This document shows, piece after piece, positions 1 to 13,562 of a stretch of 64,000 bases of DNA; within the stretch, counting starts at the first letter, position 1, and every line of letters begins with the position of its first letter. A program made the position numbers and the translations under genes. The notes under the pieces are model-generated. The model did not search any database. It was given only the letters and a program-made list of their open reading frames with translations, and was not told the origin of the DNA. The DNA lies in contig JAAOOA010000002.1 of the NCBI GenBank assembly GCA_012861695.1, positions 24,613,398 through 24,677,397 of the forward strand, written 5' to 3'. The stretch comes from Trematomus loennbergii. Taxonomy: Eukaryota; Chordata; Actinopteri; Perciformes; Nototheniidae.

Positions 1-26
1 AGAATGTGATTAACACAGGATTATTG

Positions 27-174
<148 letters not shown>

Positions 175-1457
175 CCATGGCAGGTGGAGTGGATGGAGGG
201 GAGGGGTGTGTTGGGATTACCGCAGGCACGGGGCTGGACCTTTTACTCTCGATTGATCCATCCATTCTTCCATTAATTCAGCAGCTCATCCAACCCTGTG
301 GCCCATTCCCCTGACCATTTTCTTAAAATGCTAAATTGATCAGGTGGGCCATGCAATTTACATGACACTGGAGTCAATGAAATCTGCTCTGAATTCACGA
401 ATAGTCATTTTTCATGCTCAATTTTATTCCTTTTCCTTTTGATTGCAGTGGAACAGAAATGATCTGCATTATAAGCATGCGTTTAAACTGGCGAATACAA
501 GATGAAAAGCACAAAGGAGGGTTATAGATTTATTTTGCCGGCCCTCTTTCACACCACCAACTGTGTTAAAGAAAACGAAAGAGACACAGAGAGGCTGTGG
601 GCAGGAGGACGTGAAGAGAGGCAGACAGGAAGACAGCCTGGGAGAAAGAAGAGAAAGGAAGAGAGAGGCGGCAGATAGAGAAAGACGAGCAGAAAAGAAG
701 GTGGTTGGGAGCCAGCTGTTATTCTATGATGATCTCCTGTCTCGCCATGCTAGATACTCACATTGACTGCTGCTGGGTAACATGACAATTGCAATATTTG
801 TGAAGTTGCATAGAAGTAATTTAGGTGACCAGAAAACACCAGTTAATCCGAAATGTTTACAGTGTGTAAAACAGAAAACGAAAACGACCTTGTAATGAGA
901 GAAAACTGTCTGTGTGAGTACTCACTGGTTCTCACTCTTTGTCTCATATTGTCTGACTGTTTTGCTGTCTGTCAGACCTTTTTTTTGTTGCTTTGTGTAA
1001 TTCTCTGTATTCCCTTAGATGTGTGCTTTCAAGGAAGGACCAAGTGATGGAGCCTGGAGAAATATCTAATTTTGCCGGTTCTGCTCTATTTCTCAGTATC
1101 TCTGTGGTGCTTTACGATGTCCTGAGAGCCCTGCAGGAAAGAAAGGAACAGTAACAGCAACAGCCTGCATTTCTCACACACACACACACACACGCTCACA
1201 CACACAGGGGATTTATACCACTTTAGATATCCAAAATGGGACATAGACCTATTCCTTCTTGTTTCCAACATAATAAGAGAAGCTGTTTTAAAGCCAACAA
1301 ACTAAACTTCTTAATTGGACCATGTTCTGAAAAACGTCTTCTTAGTGAGAGATACATTTTCCAAAACACAAATAAATCAGTTCTGTTAAAGTGAAAAATT
1401 AGCAGTTCAGTTTCTCAATCTCAAATCTCTTCCATGGTAGCTCGGTAAGAGTTGTTG

Positions 1458-1459
<2 letters not shown>

Positions 1460-1489
<30 letters not shown>
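1460..1489. repeat. (GT)15 microsatellite
   Basis: Pure TG run after a short GTT run. Confidence 0.97.
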
Positions 1490-1490
<1 letters not shown>

Positions 1491-2780
1491 CTTCTTTGGT
1501 TATTGTGTAACTCAGTACCTTTCTTTAGCTTCAAATACACGCTGTAGCAACGGTGCCCCTTTTGTTCCGACAAAACAACCTAGACCATGGATTCAACAAG
1601 CTGCCAGAGATGAGAGGATCATTTTTTACTCTCACACTCAAGAATCAGGTTGTTCTTTAAGAATGTCAACAGCACAATGATGGTGTGGGTATGGCCTTTC
1701 CATTCATCATAGTGGAGAGCTATTCCCTGGCAATCTGGTGAATAGGTATTTGGTATTTTACAATGCATCGTAGCAAGTCATATCCTTCAACACAAGGCTC
1801 TAAATCCATGCATGTGGTGAATTGAATATCAAACCACATTGTGTTGTTAGAAGATAAACATAATGAACACAGGTGCGTCCACAAAGTGCATGAGAGCTTA
1901 CAGTATATGGTTGTGATGATGTGAATCATTTGCTTTGGCCTTCACAGTCAAAAGATTTTACCGCAAGTAAAAACACTTAAGAGTATAAAGCGGCAGAACC
2001 ATTATCAAAACACGAAATGAGGAACGTTTTTTTTTTAAAACAAATACAAATTCAAGGCTAACCAAACTAACCCTTGTATGCGAGATTTCATTTAATATTC
2101 TGAACTCTTGACATCATTCAACTTGTTCACCAAGCAAATGGAAAAACTGTTGCCACCTTTTCAAACATTCTGTTTTTCAACTAAATGGATTGTATCATAC
2201 TGCCAATATCATAAATGAATGTCTAACGTTATGTGAAGTCAGAGCGCTGCCAAGGCATACTGCTGAGTTCAAAGATCTCTTATGGGAAGATATTTATCTT
2301 CAGCATGGACAGGGAAACAGACAGGATGGATACTCAGATAGACAGCTTTTATACTCATTTAAATCACTCAAAAGGGAGAACTTTGAAAGCACAGTTTCTG
2401 CTGATGTTCATATTTAGTTCGGTGGCTTGAAGAGTGGTCCTTTCCGAGATGTGCATCATATGAAGAGCATTCATCTCCCCACTGCTGGTCAGAGTGCTTG
2501 AACTGCATTTGAACATGCTAAATTAAACATGAATACACAGAACACCAAAACACTAAAAAACTCTACACTTTGCGTTGCATGCAAATCCAAGAGTGGTCCA
2601 TTGTTGGTCTGGCACCAACAACCAACGTACAATTCAGTTGAACAGCAACTTAACCATGTGACCCTGTCCACATGCTCTATACTGGTGGTTTATTTATGTA
2701 TATTTGAGTCATTGTCTGGAGAAGCTCGGCTCTTGAAAAAATGGAGCGTTGTACTTGATAAAGTATATACAGAGATGAGC

Positions 2781-2912
<132 letters not shown>

Positions 2913-5900
2913 GATTGAGTAGGTGCAGATGGAGACAACTTTGGACTGACAATCATCACCTTATCTTACTAAGAATAAACTCCTTAGGGGAACACTTATT
3001 TAAATTCTCCTAAAGTCAACTCTGAGTAGGGGCTAAGAACTTGTGACTGAAGCTGCATAATGTTAATGTTAGGGAACTAGATAAACAGACATGCAGACTT
3101 AAATATCTATAATCTTTCTTACCAAACTACTCTTATTTGTCATTGTTTTTATATTTAGTTGGCTCAGTTGCCATCTTGGGATTCAGAAAATACTTGGTTG
3201 TTAATCTGTTTGAATAAAGAACACAATCTAGTTTTTTAGTTTTATTAGATCTCAAGCCTACGGCGATAAACCTCACACAAGGAGCGTTTATTTTCATGAT
3301 TCTTGTAGGCACAAATACAAGCTTAAACTGGCAAACCATTTTTTTGTTGCAATTTGGTAAAGGCTGGCAAAATGTGGTACAAAGCATGAATATATTATTA
3401 GTATTACAACAGTTTTGTACATTTAGACACATACACACAAACGCACCCACACACCCACAATCTGTCACAATGATATTGACAAGCTTGTGTCTAGCCCATC
3501 ATATTGGTTTGGCCATGCATTTGATTTTAGTGAAAGTGTGAAATTTGGCATGAAAAATAGAAATAAAATTGGATTGCCATACCCCCACAGGCAACCACGT
3601 GGTTGCTAGGCAGCTATGACATTGCCTGCTCCTCAGAGTACTTTGTGATAGAGAGAAAGAGAGAGAGACAGAGATGTCACATGTGTCTTTGCTCAATGTG
3701 ACAGCTGGCAGTGCATATTCAAATATCACACAAAATTGCGCGCACACACAAAACATTACGCGCACAAACTAAAGTCCCCTGGTGCGTGATGACAGGCTGT
3801 GACTGTCAGCCCGTCCCATTGCAACTCTGTTCCTCCCTCACTACCCCTCGCTCTCTCTTCACACTGTCTATCCTGCTCTCTCTCATTGTATGTCTTTCTC
3901 TCTTCACTTCCACCCGCCTTCTCTCTACTTTCCCTTCCACTTCTTCCCCTTCTGGTTTCTTTTTCCTGACAGCAGCGAGTGGCTGACATCTCTCATCCCA
4001 TCCATGCTGTCCCATTTTCTCTCTGAAAGCCTCTCCAGTATAGCACTACAGTATATCATGGTTTTGAAAGATACTGGGACGACAGTTGTTGCAATGACCT
4101 TGTTCTGAATAAGTCTTTATGTCTGCAGGGAAACAGGTCATTTCTACCAGCCCTGGCTGCGTTAACAGCTGTAGTGTAGAAGCCCTTGTAAAGGCTTCTC
4201 ATTTCTATCAGCGGCTTAAGTAAGCAGAGAAGGAGCACGACAGCAAGCCTGTCTAGACTTGTAGTGATTATGAATGAGCCTGAAGCTGCTTGTCAGCATG
4301 TTGTTTTGAGAATCAAGAGATGTTCTCCACCAGAGAAATGTGTGGTTTGGCAGTAACTCTCACTGCTCAGTGTTAAGTTAAAACACAGTCTATGCCCCAT
4401 GGGAGCCTGCCACAGTCTCCTTGGATGAGCAGCAATGCACATCAATTTGTGTAAGGTTATTCCTCATAATGTGCCACATTTATATGGCAACAGACATGTT
4501 GCTAATAGTTGCCCATATGACAATGTATGTCCTTTTATGGAAGCAAATAAATAATGGTACTTGATAGAAGTAATGTTACTTTAAAAAACTCTTAGCGCGG
4601 AATACACAAGAAATGAGGAAAAACTCAGTAAAAGTGTCATTGAGAGAGGGCCATCATTAAGCTACACAAATTAAACAGCAGCTGCTATTTAAAATAAAGC
4701 ACCATCTAGGCAGACATATATACAAACAATATGAACTCCAATCCACAGCAGCTGCCGGCACTCATATTAAAGCAAGTAGGGAGCTGCACAGTTTTTACAC
4801 AAAAACTACATTGATAGGCAAACATTTCCCTTGTTAACTTTGTCCTCTTAAAACAGATTTCCATCCATCGGTACGTTTTTGTTGTATTCACCTTCTAAAG
4901 GGCAGTTGATTTGGTAATATATATAAATGACGAGTTGGCGAGACAGTATAGAACTGTGGTAACTGTATAACTAAGAGTACAAGTATACCGTATGCGGTTA
5001 TTTACTGGGGCAAAACTTACCAGTGTGCACCAGGTAACAAGTTGAACTCCGAAAAAGAATGCAAAAGTATTGCCAGTTCAGGGGATACATTTGGTCAGAC
5101 AGGTTTATCATGTTCTGGATTTTATCTTGCTTCTTTACGACGGGACGTGCTGGCTTAAGGGCACGCTAAGATTTGCCACCCTGGCTATAGTAGGTAATGA
5201 AACTGATGACCTGTAAACTCAGTTTCTCAACCTCTATTAATTAATGACATACCACCAGTAAAAGTTGTTGAGTTGTGATGCTTTTCAAAAAGCTTTACTG
5301 CAGCTAGGAGCTTATACAACTGAAGGCGGTAAGCTCTGTGCTCATCTCAATGTCATTTAATGTATGGTAATGTGCTCTCTTAATGTTTCATTTCACATAT
5401 GTTTATCCAGGATGGCCTGAACTCCGAGAGATTTCATCTAGTTGTCCTGAATGCCCTCCGGCTGCCTTTTTATTTCTAAGCATTTATATTGGACCTGGAG
5501 TGATTTATCAAAAAGTGTCAGCTCTGACTACTCTCAGGCTTAGCAAGACTTAGTGGAGAGCCTATTATGCACCAGACGCACACGCACATGCACACACACA
5601 AACGCACACTTGCACACTTTTAACATCCAGTGTTATGCTGATGTGTAAATGTAAGTAGTTTTAATAAGTGATCAAGACGGTTGTAGACAAGCCCAAAACA
5701 TAGGCACTGATAAGTGATGTTGTATTGAAGTGGGCTTTTAAGCTCTCTCTCTCTGTCTCTCTCTCACACACTCTGTACACACTCCATTTGTATAAAGCTT
5801 TTTAATGTTTTATTACAAAATTATCAAAGGAGAGACGAATCTGCAACAGCAGTATGTAGCAATTACAGTTTCCTAGAAAGAAAACACACACACACAAACA

Positions 5901-6599
5901 CACACATTAATTACATTCTCCAGTTTATTCCATTTGATGACTGAATTACACTGTCGCTGTAATTGTTTAATTGCAATGTATTTTCTACCTCTCATGCCTA
6001 CATACAACCATTTGATTAACATGAGTAATTGTGATTTAAGCTGCTAAGATATTATAGACTCATTAGGTCTAAGTTTTAGCATACTAAACTGTATTGCATT
6101 TAAACATCCTGACCACATTTGGACAAGGGTTTCGGTTTGAGTGCAGTATTTTGTCAGTAAGCTTTGTGAGACGTTTGCATATTTAAACACTAGTACAAGC
6201 ACTACTCATGAGTTTTGACAATCTACTGTACTTGGCGTTATATGTTTTGATACAGGAGTATCTTATGTACAAGACAAATAACATGGTAGTGCAGGGCCAG
6301 CTCAAGTAGCCGAGTGATGATCCTGGCATTTTCACCTCCCTTCTGCTGGAGTAAATGTTTCCTACTTGGTGTGTAGTTGGGCTTAAGTATGTACTCAACA
6401 GATTTTGGACAGATGAAGGGGAAAACGGGCTGCAGGATTGAGAGGCCCATCAGTTCAAGTCTGACCTTGTGCATTGGGAGCTTAGATGAGCAGACAAGGA
6501 GACCAAGCTCTCATCTTATGTAAGTGGTGTCATACTTTGCTCCAATGCTGAAACTACTGGCATGGTCCGGTCCCCTAGACAGTCTGTAGCCCCATCTGT

Positions 6600-6603
6600 C
6601 TGT

Positions 6604-6663
<60 letters not shown>

Positions 6664-6676
6664 TGTTGTGTGTGTG

Positions 6677-6728
<52 letters not shown>
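6600..6728. repeat. (GT)n microsatellite with GGTGTTG interruption
   Basis: Two long GT runs separated by TGGTGTTGTG and TGTTGTG around 6660-6680. Confidence 0.98.
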
Positions 6729-9700
6729 GAATATACTGAGTTGTTTATCTGCGGTTTTGTGAAAATCATTTTGAATTGAAAATGTTTAGGAAAAGAAACA
6801 AGAAAGACAAAATAGATGTGTGTTTGTTTCCATCATTCATTAATAGTTTTGTCATAGAAATGTGTATCTCAAAGATGCCCACAGATATCAAGGGACAAAA
6901 TAAATGTTAAGAAAGGAAATTGGAGAGAAACACTGATAGCAGGAGGGTGAGAGTGGGTGGAGAGAGATCACAAATCCAATGTGATTTAATTGTGGTTATG
7001 AAATATGTTCCATATGTACTGTATGTCCCCGTTGGGTTAAGATGGCTTCTCACTGCAGAGATGTGACAGTTCAGAGTCCCTAGTTTCCTTACAGTGCATC
7101 AACAACCAACGTCAGCCTCCTGCCTTCAATACCAACCCACAAGGCACAATTTAGCGTCTGTATGACACGCACCACAAGGTTAACCCGACAGACATTCATC
7201 CAGGAGGCATTGGTACATGTCCTGTGTGAAACCAAATCTCAACATTGAGTTATTTTAAGTTGTTTTATATGAATATTTTAAATTCAAACTATGATCTTTT
7301 GCTAAACCTTATCAATCAATTAATTGAAATAATACATATACAGTATGATACTATGCTATCTGTTGTTCTTTAGATACAGATCCTATTCTATAGGCTCTAT
7401 TGGAAGCCCTATAGGGCAAGATTAAGTGATTAACACACTTTAAAGCTATGCAAATCCAACTCTTAAAAAGGCCAGCCTCTATATTTACTGTTCGGTTTAT
7501 GACGCTGGAAACAGGGGCACTCGTTTGCAACAAAAGCCTAATTACAGCCAAGCACCATATTCATGAAATAGCCTGATGCAGGAAGGAAAACACAAAACAT
7601 AATCATTTAAGACTGCAAATAAATAACAGTTGGTATACATTATGTCTATAATTTCACTTCCAGCAGTGCAGGGAAATATGGGGCATCTTATTTCCCCTCA
7701 GAGGAATACTCCAGCACAACAGCTCCGTTACGCTGAGCCTGTATTTACCATTTGTGCTGTGTTTGATTAATGATCAGATCAAGCGGCTAAAAAGATGCAC
7801 CTGTCACAATATGTTGGGGAGACATAATCATCAATGGGGTTTCTGTCAAACACAGCACTATCATACACAAACACCTGTTCAAAAAGATTGCATAAAGTGA
7901 TAGGATATCATTAAGGATGGATGGGATGGGATAGGACCCTCCTTACCCCAAGAGTTACCACATTTAAATCAACCACAAATAGACAAAAAGACCTCCAACA
8001 GCTAAGAAAAGACAGGAGCTATTGTGTATGAAGCGTACTCTGTTTAACAGCACAGCACACGCAATTGTGCATGTGATACAGTGTGTCTGTTTTAGTGTTA
8101 TTTTCATCTGTGTCTCTATTCAAGTGACCTAGAAATGGATCTGTTGCACAGTGTTTTATTTAACAAGGAAGCAGCGATGCCAAGCCTTGCCATTAGAAGG
8201 ACATATGGTCCGAGTGAGTATGTGGAAGAGGTCTGCGGTGAAGGCTTAATCATGATTTCCCATTTTCCCTAAATTATGACTTTCGTGAGTTCAGCAATTC
8301 ATTATTGTATGTGAAAAAGGGAGGATAGCTTGTTTGTTTTTTTCAGACAGGAGCACATGATTATTGTTTTCTCTATACAAAAATGAGGTTGTTAATTGAA
8401 TCACAGCTCTTTCTTCTTCTAAGAAACTCAATGGGATTTCATCTAAATTATCTGCATGAGTTGAATTGATGTGATTCACTCCTGCAGAATACAATCTTAT
8501 CTTGGTAACGTTGTTGCTATTATTTATTGAAAAAAGTAATGCATTTTATTTTCACCATGCTACCCTCAATACAGAAGTGTAATGTCTGTCTTACAGTAGC
8601 TCTGTCTTCCGCAAACATGGACTCGGTGAATAACAATTGAATGACTTAATTAATTTACTAATAAAAAGCTGCTCATGTCTCCAGTGATATCTTCAAATGT
8701 GTTTAAAATGCATGTGACTGTTATTTCCAATTATCCCTCTTCAGTTGACTGTGTTTTAGACAGAAACACAGAGCTCTAAATACATTATATTTTAACTTAG
8801 TAATGAGAGTATTATTGTTATTGCATGGGTCATGTATTAAGCAGATTTTTTTGTATATTTGGCTCATGGATATGTGCCATAGGGATGTCATGAGAAATCC
8901 TACTTCAGTACCAAGCAGATGCCAACCTTCTGAAAATGTGACGGTACATGTTTTTCTACAGTGACACAGTTACGGGCGTCTCAAGAACAACCCCCTCCTA
9001 TCATCCTCAAAGCACGCAGTTAGGCAACCATCAATGACTCAATGGACTCTTCTTTTGCTAACCCTGGTAATGCTACACGACATTGTTTTGTTTCTACAAC
9101 TATATGTCCAGTAAAGTGACATTTCTAGTGTGTGGCATATTTGCAGTGTATTCATAATGTTCTTAAGACAGGAGAGTGGAAGCAAAACATAAACTCACCT
9201 ACATGTATACCGCACACTTTCCAACGCACACATTTTTGCATTTTTCTACATTTAGTGAATCAGAGCCAATGTAATTGTTATATGTAAGATACTCTAGAAT
9301 AATGCGATGTAAGGATTTAGTTTCACATGTTTGTTCTTTGAAACCAGCTTGTCGGTGTGCCTGAGAAAAAGGAAATAAAGGTTTAGGATCTGGGATGACT
9401 CAGAGCTGATGTACATCCTTTAAATGTTAACACAATGCAGACAAATCAATTAAAAAGTGAAAAAAGTATTTCCTAGTTTCACAAAATGTTGTAGTTTCTT
9501 AATAGATAAGATAATTACTCTAATCATGCTTTGCATCACAGATCCAACCTGGGAGATAAAATGATTGATATGCACCAACTGATTTTGCCACTGTAGTCAT
9601 AACAACAAATGGACAAACCTCTCTCCAAAAAAAGCCACCAAAGCAACAATTTTTTTTAATGTAGAGCAAGGTCTCACTAGTCAAGGATGTGTTTTCTGAG

Positions 9701-10627
9701 ATTTGTCACCTCTCAATGTTTTCTTTAGGTCTGAGAGCAATTATAAAGCTCTACTTTTGGTAGTAACAGGCCTGATCTTAGATCAGTGTCTTAAGTGCTT
9801 CGTCTAGCTGATCTCGTTCATCATTCAGCGTACAAACTGACCCTTTTTCAGCAGCCAACAAGGCTTAATGCCAGGTTCAGGCAAAGCTAGGCAGCAGTGG
9901 ACCCAGGTGCACGGATGTTTTGTGTTCCCATCGCCAACACCTCCCCCACCCCACTCCCCTGCCCGCTTCACACAGAGAGGCAGAATACATTTTATTTTGG
10001 AGGAGGTGCCCTGCGGCGTCTCACGGGGCAGTGTGAACAGGAGCAGCTGAACTGCCCTGCAGATTTCCCCGATATCTCAATCACTGGTGGAATCCGAAAA
10101 TAAGGAGCACATAACACACTGTAGGGAAGGCAAGAGTCGTTCAGAGATAAGAGGGACAGACTTGTTAGCTGTAAGGTGTTCACTCCCAAGACTAGCTAGG
10201 AAAATCATGTTGAGAAGGTAGCAACAATCAGCCTGCTGTGTGACTGAAAGCTTGTTCCTGTAGCGGGTCTTAATATAAAACACGTACAATTGTACAGCTT
10301 GTACAACTGTGCCTGTCCTGTACCCCTGTTTTGTGCTCTGCACTCCTGTTTGTATTTAATAGACCTCAGAAACGACTTAGTCCCGGGCGTCACACTCTCC
10401 GGTTTCTTGCTCTCTCACAGTCCCTCGTTCTCTTTCATCTGAATCTCTTCCTATCACACACTCACTTGGATCAGCTTGTAAACATTTCTTTCCTACCACT
10501 CTCGTTCAAAGACATGTGGAGATATAATCTGCATGAACACATACAAGAGAGTTTGCACCATTTTTGGTCCTTTTTCAACATACGTACTTTAACATCTGTG
10601 GTGTCATAATAAAGTTGCTTTTGCAAG

Positions 10628-10629
<2 letters not shown>

Positions 10630-10697
<68 letters not shown>
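10630..10697. repeat. (GT)n microsatellite
   Basis: GT run of about 68 bp with a single GG interruption at about 10658. Confidence 0.98.
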
Positions 10698-10699
<2 letters not shown>

Positions 10700-11331
10700 C
10701 AGGGAGTTATCTGCTTGTTTTATAAGGAATTTAATGATTTTCAAGATCACCAAAACAACATCAACATATGTTTAAACTGCATGCACACATGCATACTTAT
10801 TCAACTTGACAGTCCCATATACACACACAAAACCAGGTTTCCTCATACTCAATGCAAACACACATCTGGGAGGCACAAGTTTCATCAGACTGACATTGAT
10901 TTCACTTGTTTGACCACCAGCGGGGGTTCTTGCACAATTTCCCAAATCCCCTCCTTCTTTCACACTCTCCTCTGAAAGTAATATTTGCTCTTTCCTATCT
11001 ATCTTATCCATCCTTACAACTTCTCTTCATCTTTCTCCCCTCTCCTCTTCCACCTCTCTCACAAGTTTTCCCTCACCCTTTTCCCTACTCTATACTTCCC
11101 TAAATCTGTAAAAAAAACTACTTTTGAAACTGTGTTATGTTGCCATGTGTGCCAATGCAATACACTGCGAGTTGAAAGCCTGATTCAAAGGGTAACATGT
11201 TGCTTAGCAAAGAGTGTCTATGAAGAATATACTATTTTAATGGCTTTTCACCAAGTAAACATGTACAATTAAAAACATTACAAATAGAGTCTTAATCATT
11301 GTTACCAAATAAAACAGTTTGACTAAATATA

Positions 11332-11554
11332 CAGCTCTGGAAAAAATCAAGAGACCACTGCAAAAGTATCAATTCCTCTGGTTTTACTATTCATACATTT
11401 GTGTTTGAGTAAACATTTGTTTTATTCTCTAAACTTCTGACATCATACCTCTGTGTCAGAATCCAATAGACACTGGAATGGACTGGCTGCCATACATGTA
11501 CAGATTGAGATTTAAGAAAGATTAGGAGTGGTCTGCAAAATGTTTTCAGAGCAG
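11332..11554. mobile_element. TA-flanked 223-bp MITE (Tc1/mariner-like target site)
   Basis: The left end CAGCTCTGGAAAAAATCAAG followed by AGACCACTGCAAAA is mirrored at the right end: the reverse complement there begins CTGCTCTGAAAACATTTTGC and continues AGACCACTC. TA borders both ends (11330-11331, 11555-11556). Sequences starting with CAGCTCTGGAAAAAAT are, from memory, a familiar dispersed fish repeat. Too short to code a transposase, and the ends have diverged, so it is an old copy. Confidence 0.72.
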
Positions 11555-13319
11555 TATATATAATTAGGTTTAATAAACAAACTCTGAGACAGACGGAGCC
11601 ATGTGAAGGCAGACACAGTAGCTCTCCTTTACCTTACGTGACTTTTCTGTTGTAACAGTGACCTGTATTCCCCTTTCACAGAGCTCCTGAACTCTGTGTG
11701 CAGCTTTAATAGGGCCACCGTAAATCCCTTACCAGTCACACTGCAAAAAGCATTGAACATGAGTGCACAAACAAATGAGTTAACAGAGATTGGCTCTTAG
11801 TGCTCCGCCTGAGCAGCTAATAATGATAATACTGATAAGTAGATAATAAACGATATACAGCACAAGGCCATTACTGGAATGATGTCCCCAAGGATAGCAC
11901 AGGGGGAAGAAATAGGAGATCACTTCCTGTCTAACAAACTATTGAGGGATTATAGTCCCTTGTTTTTGTTTTTTTCAAGATAGAAATAAAGAAGTCCGCT
12001 CTGAAATTCAAACCAGCTGAGAAGGAAATAAATAGAGAAAGGGGGGTGGGAGAGAAGCAAGAAACAGAGAGAGTGACTCCAGAGGGCATGTGATGAGTTT
12101 TGTGCAGTTATAGCAGTAATCGATATCAAGCGGAAACTGATCAGCAACACCATGAGGATGAGGAATATAAATGAGGAGGTGGAAGGACAGAGGGCGGGAG
12201 AGATGCTGAGGTGGATGCTTCAGAGCGTTTCTCTGCTGTCTCTTTGTAATTGCTATTCCATTTAATTTAGTTATAGAGCACGCCATTTTATCCCATTTCT
12301 CCTTTTCCTTTCCTTCTCTTTCGCCATATTCCTTCTCTAGTCTGTGATTCTTCCCTCCCTATTTTCACCGAGTGGTGTGATAGCATTCATCTTGCTAACA
12401 GTGAGAAGCTATACTGCATTTGTGGCTAAATGGGTGCCCTCCAGCATCGAGTTGTACAACTGAGTGGTGGCAAATGGTGGCCACCGCAACTCAGTGTGTG
12501 TTTGTCCTGAGGCTGCCCTCATGCACTGCTCTAACTACTGCCACTCAAACTGAGAGGCATATAGAAACTGCACAGTGTAACACACAAGCTGTGCACACAT
12601 GAAATGCACCATATCTTCTTGCATACATATCGGACAGATAGTGTAGGAAGACATGTTTATAAAGGTATTCAAAAGAAACACAATACCTCTGATAATATGT
12701 CATGTTGAACAGTGTTTCCCATACAGTATAAGTATACTCATGTCCTTAATGGATGCTTTTAAACAGCTTGTGTCAAAGTGTATATGCAGTGCTAGCCAGT
12801 ATCTGCCCTCGGTTCACCTCTTTCCGCTGATCTCCATTAGTATAGCATTAGGAAAACAGTCTCCACTTTTGCAAATATCTTAGAACAATGGAGTATAAAC
12901 TTTTACATTTCAAAGGCTTTATCATTATAATGAGGCATTACATTTATACTGTCTGTACAGGAGAGCACGGATGTGAAAACAGCTTTAAAAAGCATACTAG
13001 GATACATTATATCTATTGTTATGACACTCCAGCATTAACCTTGAAATGGTGCCTTTTTGTACTCAATGTGTGAAAAACATCTACAAGAATTAAAATTATA
13101 AATAATACACCTGAGCAAATACTTTAATACATAATGAAACAGTAGAGATAGCCAAACGCTCACATCATAGATAATAAACACACACACTCTCACGCGCACA
13201 CAATTTAAAATGAAAGCTGTGTCTCCTTCAACCAAGGATGTTACTCACGTTGCATGCTGAGTAGGGTCATGAAAGGGTGTGTGAGAATTGGTGAAAAGTG
13301 CTTGGTATGTGCTCTGTAA

Positions 13320-13351
13320 GTGTGTGTGTGTGTGGGTGTGTGTGTGTGGTG

Positions 13352-13422
<71 letters not shown>

Positions 13423-13465
13423 TATGTGTGTGTGTGTGTGTGGGTGTATGTGTGTGTGTGTGGGT

Positions 13466-13525
<60 letters not shown>

Positions 13526-13562
13526 TGGTGTGTGTGCCTGCCTGTGTGCATGTGTGTGTGTC
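13320..13562. repeat. compound (GT)n array with higher-order GGGTGTATG units
   Basis: About 240 bp, the longest array here. GGG interruptions at 13418, 13442 and 13462 and the shared GGGTGTATG start show local duplication of 20-24-bp blocks inside the dinucleotide array. Open frames over it on both strands are artefacts. Confidence 0.97.
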
